Of a stretch of 64,000 bases of DNA, positions 49,993 to 62,933 are shown one piece after another. Numbering within the stretch: the stretch's first letter is position 1; each line of letters begins with the position of its first letter. The DNA is taken from contig NC_067287.1 of NCBI RefSeq assembly GCF_020740795.1, positions 32,853,501 through 32,917,500 of the forward strand, read 5' to 3'. The notes under the pieces were generated by a model. The model was not told where the DNA came from, searched no databases, and saw only the letters and a program-made list of their open reading frames with translations. A program made the translations under genes and the position numbers. The stretch comes from Apus apus. Its lineage: Eukaryota > Chordata > Aves > Apodiformes > Apodidae.

Positions 49993-52900
49993 ACAGGTAT
50001 TCATTTCTTCAGCTCTTCTCATCTCAGTTGCTTTGGTCTTCAGGCTGTTCCTGGCTGGTCCCAAGCCACACATTCTGCTTTCTTCAGTACTTCAAAGGGG
50101 AACAGCCATGTCTGTGAGGCTTGACTCAAAACCTCTTCATCCCAGAATTAAAACATTCTCTGTCATCCACCTTCCTTGGCTCTTCCAACAACAAATAAAA
50201 CCCAGCTTTACCACAGAAGGGAGCTCAGAACAATGTCCACTGATAGTCCACTACCAGCAGCAGCAGGACAGCATCATAGCATGTGCGGAGGCATGTGAAA
50301 GAGCACTCTTCACTTTGTGTATCCTTTCGGGTCAAGGGGCTGATGAAAAATATTCCAAGTGGCTTCAAAGTGATTAATTCTATTTATGTTATCTTTAGTC
50401 ATCTCCACTTACAGAGGAAAAGAGGAGGACAAAAGCAGGCTGAGTTGACAGTTGGGCAAGAGAACAGCCTTAAGTTTAGTCCTCCTGAAAACATCCCTTT
50501 GAAGACTACAAAAGCAACAGCCAAAACTTGAGGTGTTTATTTCTGGTTTCTCCCTAACACCCCTCCATGCCATTTCCTTCCGTCTGTTATGCTGATCATT
50601 CCACCTGTTCTCACCTCTGGCAACACCTCAAGCACTTCTTAAGAAGGACCAAATAAATTCCTATTTATTAATTCCTGATTTAGAAATTATATCCTTCACT
50701 AATCAAGGAAAGCAATCGTTTCACTTTATAAAATAAAGTGTAATTTGACAACACCTACACGCTTGAATAACGTAGGCATATTCTCATATGACATCTTGCT
50801 ACCATTTTCCTTAGTTTTCCTTTAACTCTGTAAACTAGTTTGACTAGAAAAGCAGAAGAAAAATATTGTTTGGAATAAAATATGAGAACAGTTCACCTTT
50901 TCTTAGAGATAAAACCACACACTTTAAAACATTAGTGGCCAGCTTTCTTCTTTCTCCTGCAGAACAGCTCCAAGAAATTTGAAAACTCAAGCAGATAAAA
51001 CCACTGGACAGCTCTCTAGAAAAAATTACACATAGATGCTTGAAAACACTAAATTTTCAAATTGCAACTGAATTAGGAAGTGTTTAGAAAATACAGTCAA
51101 AGTATTTGGGATAAAGCAAGTACAACAAAGAAGAAAGAAAAATTTCCTCCAAGTTATTGTATTTTACTGTAGAACATCAGCTCCACCTGCTGGGAAAAGT
51201 AAGTGCATGGAGCAGTGAGCTATAGTCCTGCACAACTCTGTTTCGCAAGGGAAGAAAGTCTTTGTGCTGTATGAGTCAAGGGCTTTTCATGTGAAGAGCT
51301 GTATATCAAATGTATATTCTGAAACAGTGTGATGGCATGATGGCTTAAGAAAAATAATTTACAGTGACAGTATTCCATAGTCTATCACTGTAAGCACATG
51401 ACTTCAAAAGGTTATTAGTGTGATGCATGATAGTTATAAAAATAGGTCCAAATATTAAGGAGTCAGATATTTTGCTGCTAGCTAATTTTCATTAAAAATG
51501 AATTGTGATTAACAACACTGTGATTAGAAGCAAATACATACAATAAACATATCTAGAATCACCAGATACAAAGCTTTTAAAAAAAATCTCCTATTCAAAA
51601 AAACATATATGTTTTCTTTCAATACAAGACATTAGTTTTCGAGTTGTTTTCACTAGTTTAAAAATTTTAATTAGCATTTCTAAAGACAAGCCAGAGATGT
51701 GTGGTTAATAATAAAATCCAGTACCTCTAGACTTCTTTTGAAAGACTTCAGATGTAGAACATAAATCGACATCGAAATGAGAACTCATTTAGTGAGCATT
51801 GTTTCAAACATAAAACCTTTTTATTGCTCTCTGATTTCTGCTCCAAGATTTTTGAAGTCTTTCCAAATGTTGTCTTTAATTAAGTAGTCACTTTTATAAT
51901 AAACTTGATTATGTAAGATTCCATTTAATACTTGACAGCTAAGCTCCAGACTTCCAAGTCAGACACATATATCCCATGCTTTTTAGCCTGAAGTTCCACC
52001 AGTGAGACAGACACTTAGCAGCTGCTTTGCTTATGAGAAGTCTGATAAAACATCATTAAAATAGAATCAAAACTTCTCTGTAGCAGGATATTATGTTGAC
52101 AGATTTCTGCACAGAATTAACTTTGCTCAAGGTAATGGAATCACACAAAACACCTAACACTACAAGTTTCACACCAGTATTATCCATAAACTGTATGAGG
52201 AGCACACAAAATCATACATTTTGTTTCCACTAGCAGCATGCTGCAATAGTCCAATTTACATTAGCCTGAAACACTTGAAAACAACTAGGCAATAATGTGT
52301 GATGAACTGCAGCAGAGCAAATCTTTTTGGCATAAAACATTGTACGAATTGACTAAGTAAATCTTTAAAGGCAGCTGTACTATTTTGGTAGAGTGAAAAT
52401 AATGGCAAAGAACTGCTGTTAACACAATTGCTAATCAATCCTGCAAAGATGGCTTTTTCAATGGAAACTTCAGTCTTACAAGCTGAGCTACATTAATAGT
52501 ATTTTATGCCTTCATTCTTCTTTTTCTTTATTATAGTAATAGAGTAATAACACAGATGCAAAATTTTCAGTATTGATTCCTAACATTTTCTGCCCTTTTC
52601 TGAGGAATCTCTATTTAAATGAATAATGAAAACACTACAAAAAGTTATGGAAAGTACTATAGCAGGCAGAACAAGTTTTACATTTAAAGAAACTACAGCA
52701 CCAATAGCTCTGAGCAGCTAAGCATGAAACAGTGCAATTCCCCTGCAATGTGAGCTAGCAAACAAATCAAATCAGCATTCCCTACCACAACTCAGAGTTT
52801 TAAGAGCTTTGATCCTATTAGCTGTCACTCAGTCAAGTCACAGCCATGTTAGCAACTCTCACCAAGTCAGTAACTAGCAAGTAGTAACACATGAAGGGTA

Positions 52901-53887
52901 AAACTAAGAACATTAGCATACCAAAAACACACTTAATTTCCCTGTCTTTCAGTTATTACACTAGGATACTTTCCAATTGTCTACCAAGCCTCTCAGTGCC
53001 CAAGGACATACAACCAAGAAGAAACAGTAAACGTTCAATTTTCTCAGCCATCTATATGCACCAGCACATAGATGGTGCTTGTGCATGCAGACCTTTTCCA
53101 AAGAAACATGAAGACCTGGAGGACAAGGCAGCAGTGTCCCTTCTCATAAAGAGCTTTATATTGGTTTGTAAACCCTATTCTGTCACTGCAGCTCTATTTT
53201 TAGATACAACACCAATTATCACAACTAGGGGGTGACCACAATTCATGCCAGTGTCATAAGACTTCACCACCAGACTAACAGTTGATGTGGATGAGACACG
53301 TTAGCTTTAGATGATGAGCAGTCAGGGTCGGCCAGCACCAGTGAAGTGTGTTTGACATTCCTACTCCTGTCCTCTGGCACCAACAGCTTTCCTGAAGTGG
53401 GTAAGTGCTGTTTTGCACCAAGGGGCATCTCACCCAACTGGGACTGATGGGAAACACTGTACAGCCCAAAGAAATGCACCGCTGAAGTCACTAGTTATTT
53501 GGTCAAGAAGGAGTTAATTTTCTTAAATTCTCTAACAACACATTTAGAGTGCCATAATTAGAGGCACTCAATAGCCAAAAAGTGAGTATGACAGCTAAAA
53601 CAATCCTAAATTAGCATTACTGAAGCCCTACAGTTTACAAATAACTATCCTGACATATTAGGGTACAAACTTTACACTACAAATACTCGCATAATTTAGG
53701 AGACAATTGAATATATGAACAGAACATCTGATGATATGGAAACTAAAAGGAATGGCCTACACACTACTGAAGAGATTAGAAAAAACAGCTTTTAGAACTA
53801 ATGAATTTACTCAAAAAAACTTCTCTTTGAAATTATGTTATGTTATGAATACATTCCATTAAGATTTTATTAAAAATCCTTTCTTAC

Positions 53888-53959
53888 CTTTAATTTTCTA
53901 ACAGCATCTCTTACAACTTCTGTGCCTTTGGGTTGCTCCACTTCTGTACTGCCAAGAAA
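53888..53959 (-). CDS. GULP1: GULP1 coding exon 1 of 8 in window (PTB domain start)
   Basis: This 72-nt exon encodes 24 residues, beginning [12 protein letters not shown] and ending VRDAVRKLK. That is a signature stretch of the GULP1 PTB domain: the first beta strand (FLGSTEV) and the following helix. By family length it would be residues 31-54. The acceptor on the minus strand is ccttttcag and the donor is gtaag. Both ends are phase 0. PTB domains bind NPxY motifs in receptor tails, which is how GULP1 docks on LRP1-type receptors. Upstream exons are not in the window, so the protein is incomplete at this end. Confidence 0.95.
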
Positions 53960-56049
53960 CTGAAAAGGTTGTAATTGGTTAGAAGTAAATTCTGGAACTG
54001 AAAGGCCTGATCAAATAATCTTACCTTCCAATTATTTAAAAGCCCCAACATTTTGGAAAGACAATTTAAATTATAGATAAATCACAAAATTTTATACATC
54101 TATTTCTAATCAAGTTAATGACAGGAATTAAATTCTAATTAGACAAATATAAGAGCTATCAAAAGCAGTTTAAAAAACCCCCACATTTTGTCTTCTCTTT
54201 TGGGAAACAAAGAAAAAACGCAAAAAAAATACTGATATAAGCTATTTCCCATGAATCAACATGGATGTTTTGGATTATGGTACTAAAACTTTCATATGGT
54301 GATGCAAGATGAATTAAAAAGGCCTGATCTTGCTCTCATAGCTGCTCTGTACAGTAACTTCATAGACTTAAAGGAACCAGTCTCCAACTTAAACAATAAA
54401 AAAGGCTCACATTCAACAAATTTCAACTAGAGATCATATCTTTACCAAGCAAGATTTTAATGAAAACCAAACACCCAGCTATTAATATATAAAGCATGAT
54501 TCTTTAAAGGGACCTTACTCTTTATTTATTTGTACACTGAAAGGCTTTTACATTCTTTAGCATGGTTTTCCTTCCCTTCTATTATACTGTTAGAAATGTG
54601 TAATAATCCTGCCTGAAATACATTTGTGTAATGATTTAACTTTTAATTGCCTGCTTTTCAGATTGAGGTACAGCTGATTTAAGTAACACCGTGTACCTGT
54701 ATATGTTAAAGTAATGCTAGCAAGAAAAAACAAATCCTCGTTTTTCTCTCAAGCACACAATCTGTGCAAGATGATGCCCAGAGGTACACCCCATTTTTAA
54801 GTCTTAGCAGTTTCAAAAGGAACTTACATTTGCCAAGCTACAGATAGCTTCACCACAGTAACTCTAAAGTTCTTAATTATATTAAAACTTCAAAGTGTGT
54901 TCACTGAAGTCAATGTGCTCAAGTTGTACACCTGCTAAGAAACTTTGCAGCTCTACCAATAATAGTCTCATCATAAGTTTGTTACTGACTTTGAAATATA
55001 ATGTGCCACCTTGAATACAACTGACTGTAAATCAAAACACCAGGCATATCTGCTGTCAATACTCCCTAATCCCACAGCTCTCCAGCTAAGAGACAATGGT
55101 TTTGTAACAACAAAGCAGAAACCTCTATTATTGATTTGTTGTCTTTCATGTAACATCTCCGATGACTTGAAATGGAGGGTGTGTTCTTCCCTGAAAAAGT
55201 GACAGTTGCAAACAATGCATATAGAGAAAGCAGAATGATTCTTGAACATTATGGATATTACATGTGACAGAGAGAAAGGGAAAGGTGAGCAAATGTATGT
55301 GAGCACACTGATTAAAAAAAAAATAAATAGGCAACCACAGGCTTGAATGGACAAGAAAGAAAGTAAATAGGGACAGATGAGAATCTGAGAGGAATACTAA
55401 TAATACACGTATCTGTACACAAGCGTATTTATGCATCACACACTTGGCTTGCTGTAACACTTTTAAGCAGGCCAGGGTACATTATAAGCAGTACAGGAGT
55501 CCTGCATAAACACAGGCAACAACAGCTGCAAGCCTGGGCAAGGCTCAGTGATCAGAGAACACAGGTTGCTGCTGCCCATGGTGAAGCAGCAGACAGTTGA
55601 GCGTACTCCATACATGTGCTTCCCAACATTTGTGTAGCTTTGAAACTGGCAGCTTCAGAGGCATTATCAAGATAAGCAGGCTGGTACTTCTTGATACACA
55701 TTTAGGGCCATGCCTTGGGTGGAATCATGTCGATTACAACTCTCGACGCCCTGGGGTACCGTGCCTTGCCTGCAGCCACTTCTCCAGAAGGGCACAGGGC
55801 TGCCCCAAATAATAACTTCCATAAATACTGTTTTCTCACAGGGTTGTACCTCATTCTAATACACATCATTGCCTTAGAAAGTGTGAGCACCAAATTGAGC
55901 TTATACCACAGCTGGGGCATCTGCTAAATTTCACTGAAATTGTAAGCTCATAGTAATGTCCCCAAAATTAGTATTTCTCATAATGGACAGGGGGAAAGCA
56001 GACATGTAAATAGAAAGACTACCTCCAACTAATTGGGTTGGCTCAGCAA

Positions 56050-56108
56050 GTTACAAAAACAAAACAAACAAAGCAACAACAAAAAAAAGAATAAAAAAGA
56101 AATAACCA
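56050..56108 (+). repeat. A-rich low-complexity tract
   Basis: Mostly A with scattered C and G (aaaacaaaacaaacaaagca). No adjacent retroposed body was recognised, so it is treated as simple low-complexity DNA. Confidence 0.7.
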
Positions 56109-57939
56109 AGACTCAAGTACATGGCAACATCATGAGCTTTATATACAATTTTAGGGAACATAACCAAGCAGAATTCTACCAGTCATTCCCAATGCACTAC
56201 CTTCTAGACAAGTATTGGCTTTGACATTAAGCATCACTACTGAAACTTTTATTGCTCTCTGCAGTTATGAACTGTATGTAGAATTAGAGCTCATCCTTAA
56301 TAAACTATGCAGCATAAGAAAATAAAGTAAGATGAGTTTAATCCATAAATACAAAGGAGATTTGTAGCACAAATGTTAGTATCAGAGACAATGAGACTGT
56401 GTCATGGGTTGCATTATTTGAACCCAAAATCTATTTTTATCTCTTAACTGTAGTTGTGTTTTTTTTTTTAATTCAGGTGAGCTCCAGTTTCAGTTATAAC
56501 TGCTTATATGTTTCATGCCTGCCATTCATATGCTTCCTCATTTGATTCAGTTATTGTTAGTTTTGGTAAGATGATAATAAAAAAAGCAATTAAGAATATT
56601 CTGAATATTTGTGTTAATTAGACTGACCTCCTTTGGTGCAATATATTAAAAGAATTTCAAATCAAAATCACTCATTTTCCAATTGTAAAAGAATGATCAT
56701 GCATTGAGTTTAACATATAGTTTATGTATTAACTGGAGGCTTTTTATTGCCCACTTTTTCATGTGTTCTGTACCTTTTCTGTGTGGTCTGACCTACCATC
56801 ATATTTTGTTTAATATTAGGTACCAGTTAATATGACATTACTCATAATTGTTAAGCTAAGCAAACACAGATATATTTGCTGAGACTTAAGCTAACAAGCT
56901 CCATGTGAGGAAAGCCTCTGTGTTCAATCAAATCCCCAAGACAAAATGGACACGCTGCCACCTCCAGGGCTTCCAAAGTAAATAACAACTAATTCACCAT
57001 CATGAAATGGGGAGATGAACATTGCATTATCGTTGTCCCACCAGATTTTTCTCACGAAATCTCACACAAACACAGAGAACAAATATTTGTTCTATCGGGA
57101 ATTCGGTACAGCTGTGGCATGACTAGCATAAACATTCATGCTGGAAGAGTTCCTGCAGCAAAAATTTCAACGTTAAAATGCTAAATAAGAATTCTCCCTT
57201 TTCAAGATCACGATCCTTTGGAAAAAAAGCAATACTGATGCAGAATCCTAGATGGGAGCTTTATAAGTCAGCAATTGCTTTGACCATTTCTTCCCTCATT
57301 GATAATTCCCATTAAGGAAGAGAGTTGTTGACTAGCCACATAAAAGACCAACAGCTCAGATCAAACTGTTTATACTGAATATTAGCAGACAACCAGATAT
57401 GCTCACTTCACATGCAAAGATTCACAAGATCGTGCAGCAGCAGATAATTTAATGGACACTAATTCATCATAATACAAACTACAGAAACCTATCAATGGCA
57501 ACAAGTGGGAGAGTAAGTCAGTGCCAGAATGACCATGAGAGTTGTTTTATACCACAAACTAATAAACAGACACTTTGCAGGGAATATCTCTTCCTTCATA
57601 TCGCAGCTGAAATGAAGTTTTCTACGCATTTAACTTAAGCAAGACATAGTTTGGTCCAATTCCACAGTGAAATTATTCAAAAGACCTTTTAAATTGTACT
57701 TGGACTGGAAAAACTAAGAAAATAAATGGAAAAGTGAGCTGTTTTTACTTTTATTTTGGTGGCTCAAGTAAAGGTCAATTCAAATGTAGGGCAACTTCTG
57801 ACAGGTCTATTGCTGTTACCACATGCCCAATAGCTATTAGTAAGGTCAGATGAATTGTTAAGGTTAACTTCCTTCCTTGCCACCAACAAAACAGTCTCTG
57901 GTAATTCCTCTCCTTGTCAGCTCACATTTTGTCTCTCAA

Positions 57940-58062
57940 TTGTTTTGTTTTGTTTATTTGTTGTGTGGGGGTTTTTTTCTTTGTGGTTTTTTTTCGTGTT
58001 GTTTTGGTTTTGTTGTTGTTGATTTTGTTTTATTGTTGGGTTGTTGTTTTTTTTGTTTTTAC
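57940..58062 (+). repeat. G/T-rich low-complexity tract
   Basis: About 120 bp is composed almost only of T and G, with tttgttttg-like and gttgttgtt units. On the gene's strand it is A/C-rich. It causes overlapping spurious open frames rich in Phe, Val and Cys. Confidence 0.85.
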
Positions 58063-58809
58063 ACAAAGTATATGCAGGTGCTTTTCACTTATGCGAAATA
58101 CAGAAAAACTAATTCACCCTCAGGATAAATTAAGTTTTACCAAGGACAAAAAAGACATTAAACTTAAATGTTGACTTAAGAAATAGATAAGGTGCACTTT
58201 TGAATATTTAACACAGATTTCCACTCTTCCAGTAGAGAGCAGTGTAGGATATTTTTAATAATAAAACAACATCTGTTTCGTTTTGTCATCACATTGCAAT
58301 CTTTAAACAAACCCAGTCTTTCACAGAGCCACATTTCTCTGAAATCCCTGAACACTAAAAGTGGGGGTTTTTAATGTATATTTAAATGGAATTATATTTT
58401 AAAAGTACTTACTAAACTTACACAATAAGAAAAAGGAAAAGCAATGTAAAATTACTGGATACCTACTGCAAAAATTTGACAAATTAGCTCCTTCTACAGC
58501 ACAAGTTGAAGGAATGTTGCTTTAGTGATGAAAGGAAGACAAATGTATCTACGTTCTGATAACATCAGAATAACAGTATATCATATAAAACAAGAATTAA
58601 AAGTTTTGAAGCTATGCAGAAAACAGATGAACAAGTGTCTAAGTTGTTAATCACTTCCTAAAACATGAACAGTTTTTGTTCAGCCTTGCATATGTGAATC
58701 TTCACCATCAATTACACAGCAGAAGTTCACCACAGACTATAATTAAACACCTCTTTCCCCTCCTTCTATTTTGGGTTCCTTCTCTTTCCCCACCTGTAAC
58801 ATCTAAGCA

Positions 58810-59300
58810 CCTTTCTGGGCCCCTCAGTTCCAAGAAGGGCAGGGAACTGCTTGAGAAAGTCCAGCACAGAGCCACAAAAATGGTTAAGGGAGTGGAACAT
58901 CTCCCTTATGAGGAAAGGCTGAGAGAGCTGGGTGTCTAGCTTGGAGGAGACTGAGGGGCAACCTCATCGATGTTTATAAATACATAAAGGTCGAGTGCCA
59001 GGAGGACGGAGCCAGGCTTTTTTCAGTGATATCCAGTGACAGGACAAGGGACAATGGGTGCAAACTGGAGCATAGAAGGTTCTACATAAACATCAGAAAA
59101 AACTTCTTTACTGTGAGAGTGACAGAGCACTGGAACAGGCTGCCCAGAGAGGTTGTGGAGTCTCCTTCTCTGGAGACACTCAAAACCCACCTGGACACAT
59201 TCCTGTATGATGTGCTCTGGGTGATCCTGCTCTGGCAGGGGGGTTGGACTGGATTATCTTTCAAGGTCCCTTCCAACCACTAAGATTCTGTGATTCTGTG
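58810..59300 (+). mobile_element. CR1 LINE, 5'-truncated, plus strand
   Basis: This is a sense CR1 3' end. It runs from cccctcagttccaagaaggg through the ORF2 C-terminal coding block ([20 protein letters not shown] in the 59,026-59,283 frame) to the terminal gattctgtgattctgtg octamer repeat. It is about 490 bp long, so almost all of ORF2 is lost and the copy is not autonomous. It lies antisense to GULP1, in the upstream intron. Confidence 0.94.
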
Positions 59301-62300
59301 AAAACAGCTTCTTTGGTTCTCAACACAGGTTTTTGCCAGAGTACATAAATGTTAGGACTTTTCCCTTTTTGGGAGTTGCACTTCTTCAGTGACACCTCAA
59401 GAACAACCACATCTCCCAGGCATGATTCCTGCTCACTTTAGAGCAGAAATCAAACTTACCACAGGAAAATATGAGAGAGAAAAGTGCCACAGACTCAGCA
59501 CACTCCCTGAATGTCCCCTGCTTGTCTGACTGTAATGTTGAGTACAAATACTAACGGTCACAGGAAAAACATTCTAAGCATTTTTCTGAGGAAGCATTTG
59601 GGTACTATTTAGGAAAAAAAAAAAAGGAGAAAACACATCGGTGAAAATATTTACAGTAATTAAGGACAGAAAAAACTACTTGATAAGCTATTAAACATTG
59701 AGGAGGAAAGAGCACTAGAGAATAACAGAATTAGGTAACAATTAAAAAAACAATCTTTCAGATGCAGGGATATAAAACCACATCATGTTTAATTTTAAGC
59801 AACTTATCAGTAAGCTATATCAGTTTAATTTGTACTTTATTCTCTAAAAGCACAGTAACTAAGAAGTCATTAATATCAAATGTGCAAACAACCATCTCAG
59901 TTTTGAATTTATTTCAGTGACTAAATAATAAAGAGTATAGTTTGATAACTGAAGCTTAACATGTCTTTGACCAGTTGATGGACACAGATAATACAGACAT
60001 TTCCTTGGTGCAGTACACCTCACCAGGCTCTGAATGGGGTTCTTGCCAGGAATCCGAATGTCTAGAAACAGGAATAACTAGAAGTACTCTGGTATAGATG
60101 CCCAAGAAACTGAAGGCATATGGCAGCCATAATCCAGCCTACACCTGTCTTCTAACCCATATTTAGATTTGATGAGAAATTACATGGCTGTTCACTGGGA
60201 GAAAATCTCAAAGCATGGTCCAAATAAGCTAAATCTTGCTTGGTGCAGTTTTAAAGGCAAAAGAATGAGAATAACTTCCTCAAGTCCCACAGCTTTTTAA
60301 TCTATGCTCAGATGGGAAAAAAAAACTAAAGGACACAGAAAAAGGAGAACACAATAGGAGTTCACACTAATGTTAACAAAACCCATTTGTTTGTAAGCAA
60401 AACTTCAGAAGAATTTACTAAACATTTTGTACATTATCAAAACTTAGACCTTCCCCAGAGAGATCCATGAGGTGATGATAGACTAGGGCAGCTAACAACA
60501 ACGATATATTTAAAATTAAATCAGATTGCAGCACAGCTACCAAAGCTGCTCTTTGAATAAAAACGTCTAACCCTGAAAGTAAATTAGCATTCAGAAATAC
60601 AGTTAGTACCTCCCAAAATGAAGATATGAGCCAGCTGGAAAGAAAGCAAAAAGATAAAAAGCTTATTTTGTCAATCTGTAACTATAGAAAACACCAGTTG
60701 TACAAGAAAAAAAAACAACAAACATTCAGTATTTCTTCATTCCATCAGTCTACACAGAACTTGAAAAGCACGTCTCAGACTGTATCATACCCTGAAGAGC
60801 TGTGAGGCTGATTCTTAAGACTATAATGGAGCTGAGGTGGTGATGGGGTTTGTGTACACTGCTCTCCCATTGCATACACCATGATCAGCCACCTTACAGA
60901 TATCCAGATTTTAGTCACAGCCTGAGAACAAGCACAGCCACATGCAGACATAGTTCTACCTCAAACAACTGGATGACTCTGGCTTTGCTCTGCAGGCTTG
61001 TTAGCTGGAGCAAACAGTTTACTGCTGGTCTGAGGGACCTCTACATTCCCACACAGTGGAAGAAGGCACAGAGGCAGCAACAGGAGGGCAACAGGAATAC
61101 TCCTTAGAGATACTCCAGCTTAGAGCAAAAATCCTGCAAGGTCAATTAATTTCTAGAAAATTCTTTTAAATCTTTTTGATGCATAGGAAAAGGGCTTAGA
61201 GGAAGAGTTCAACAATGCACACATGACAGTGATGCTAATAGCAATAGAAAAATCATACCGAAGGCCTGGTTTTCTTTTAAAAGCTTCCAATAGCTGAACA
61301 ACAAAAAACAACAAGATTTGTATTGCTGAATGGATTGTTCCCAGTAAAAATATATTTACTCTAACTTAACTGAAAAAGAGTCCTCCTAAAAATAATTCAG
61401 TTACTATTTCTAAAATCAACTTTTCAGCTTTAGAAGTGCATAATAACAGAGTAGACAGATTTTCAAGCTTTACCAGTCTGTAATGAGAAAGTAGACTTAG
61501 TTCTGTACCACAGGAACTGGATTCAATTCAAGAATAATTTCTTTATGGAAACAGTAAAGTCAGACACCCTCAGATTTACTGAAATACTATTTTGCACCAA
61601 GTCCTTAATATTTTCAAATATCCTAATGTAAGAAATTTGACATCTTGCTTACTTTTTTTTTGATACACCAAATACCAATACGGTGATCCACCTGATATTA
61701 ACCACAAGAGAGAACTTCAACAATTCCTGTATTCCACTCAAAGGTACTGAAGAAATACAAACAGCTCTACATTTCTAGACTCTTTTGCCAAAATGTCAAA
61801 TGTACTGTTAGAAACTTTACAACACAGACAGCACCTTTGCTTTAATTCCCACTTAACGTTGTCCTACTCTAGCTAACAACACCAGCATGTCTAGAAGGAA
61901 CTGCACTGCAGTGTGAAAAAAAAATTCAGCATTACTACCTTTAGAAACCCACTAGTCTACCCAAATTAAGGTTACAGTTAATTTTCTTTAGCATTCCCAT
62001 AAAGGATAGACTTTCCTCACCTCCTCAAAATCCCCAATCTAGTACAGTGCTACAATTAAAGAAACAGCAAGATTAAGATCAAGATCTCAAGTGCTGGTAT
62101 TCTCACAAGTTTCTGAATAATTACCACTGTAACACCCCGCACAACACACAAAACTGCTCTCCTAGTTTTTGGCTCTGTTTTGCCCTGCTGTATGAAGCCA
62201 CTACTTTTCATAATGCCACTGTTCCTTTAACTGTAGCATGTGCTGGTCTACTCTGTATCAGCATTCTGTAGGCTCTCACTTTTTTCAAAAAATATGGCAA

Positions 62301-62904
62301 GTTAAAGCTTCAACTCACTATTCTCAAGCTCCACCTGTCCCGCTGACTTTTGTTCCTGTTGCAAATATTCAGCCCAGCAAACAAAGCCTCACCAAGAACA
62401 ATGGAAATTAAACTGACTTGTTTCTCCTTATGGAGAAACAAGCTATGCTGTCACCTATTCGATAACAAAACCAATCTTGGTTCATAAAACTGGCATAAAC
62501 ATTCCACTTTAGCAATAAATGAAGCTTTCTAAAATTTTGAGCATTTTGATTAACTCAGAACTTCAGTGGAGTGAGGAAGCTAAATTAGGGGTGCACCTCT
62601 GAGCCACATAAGTAAACAGGCCATTATGTCATTCAGAAAGCAGCTGTTCCTCCAAACAGATATTTCCCAGATTACTTCATTGCTAGGCATGAATCTGAGC
62701 ACAGGCTTCAGATTGTTTCTTTCAAAACAACACATAGAACAGCCAGGAGTTTCCATGTGCTGTTTCAAGGTGGGATTGTGTAATCTGACCATTCAGATTG
62801 CAGTAACTTCTTCAGGCTGAAGTTGGGACACAAAACCATTAGAGGCTTCCTCTATACAGTGTAAGTAAACTCTACAAATTGCACAAGAAATGGTGATGGA
62901 TTTT

Positions 62905-62933
62905 TATTTATATAAATATATATATACACACAA
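62905..62933 (+). repeat. TA/CA dinucleotide repeat
   Basis: An interrupted TA run passing into a short CA run (tatatatacacaca). Intronic. Confidence 0.8.

Larger units (their letters stand above)
44342..53887. other. GULP1 intron between exons 1 and 2
   Basis: This is 9.5 kb of intronic DNA. It contains a CR1 3' fragment at 46.6 kb, a decayed LINE reverse-transcriptase stretch at 47.3 kb, an A16 run at 49,543-49,558 and a G/T-rich tract near 49,870-49,990 that lies inside the longest open frame of the window. No further exon is recognised. Confidence 0.8.

Noticed and set aside
57877..58174. Two overlapping open frames with Phe/Val/Cys-rich membrane-like peptides
   Set aside because: Both are direct translations of the G/T-rich low-complexity tract.
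58676..59283. Open frames at 58,676-58,939 and 59,026-59,283 as host genes
   Set aside because: They are CR1 ORF2 C-terminal remnants and flanking sequence, not a host gene.
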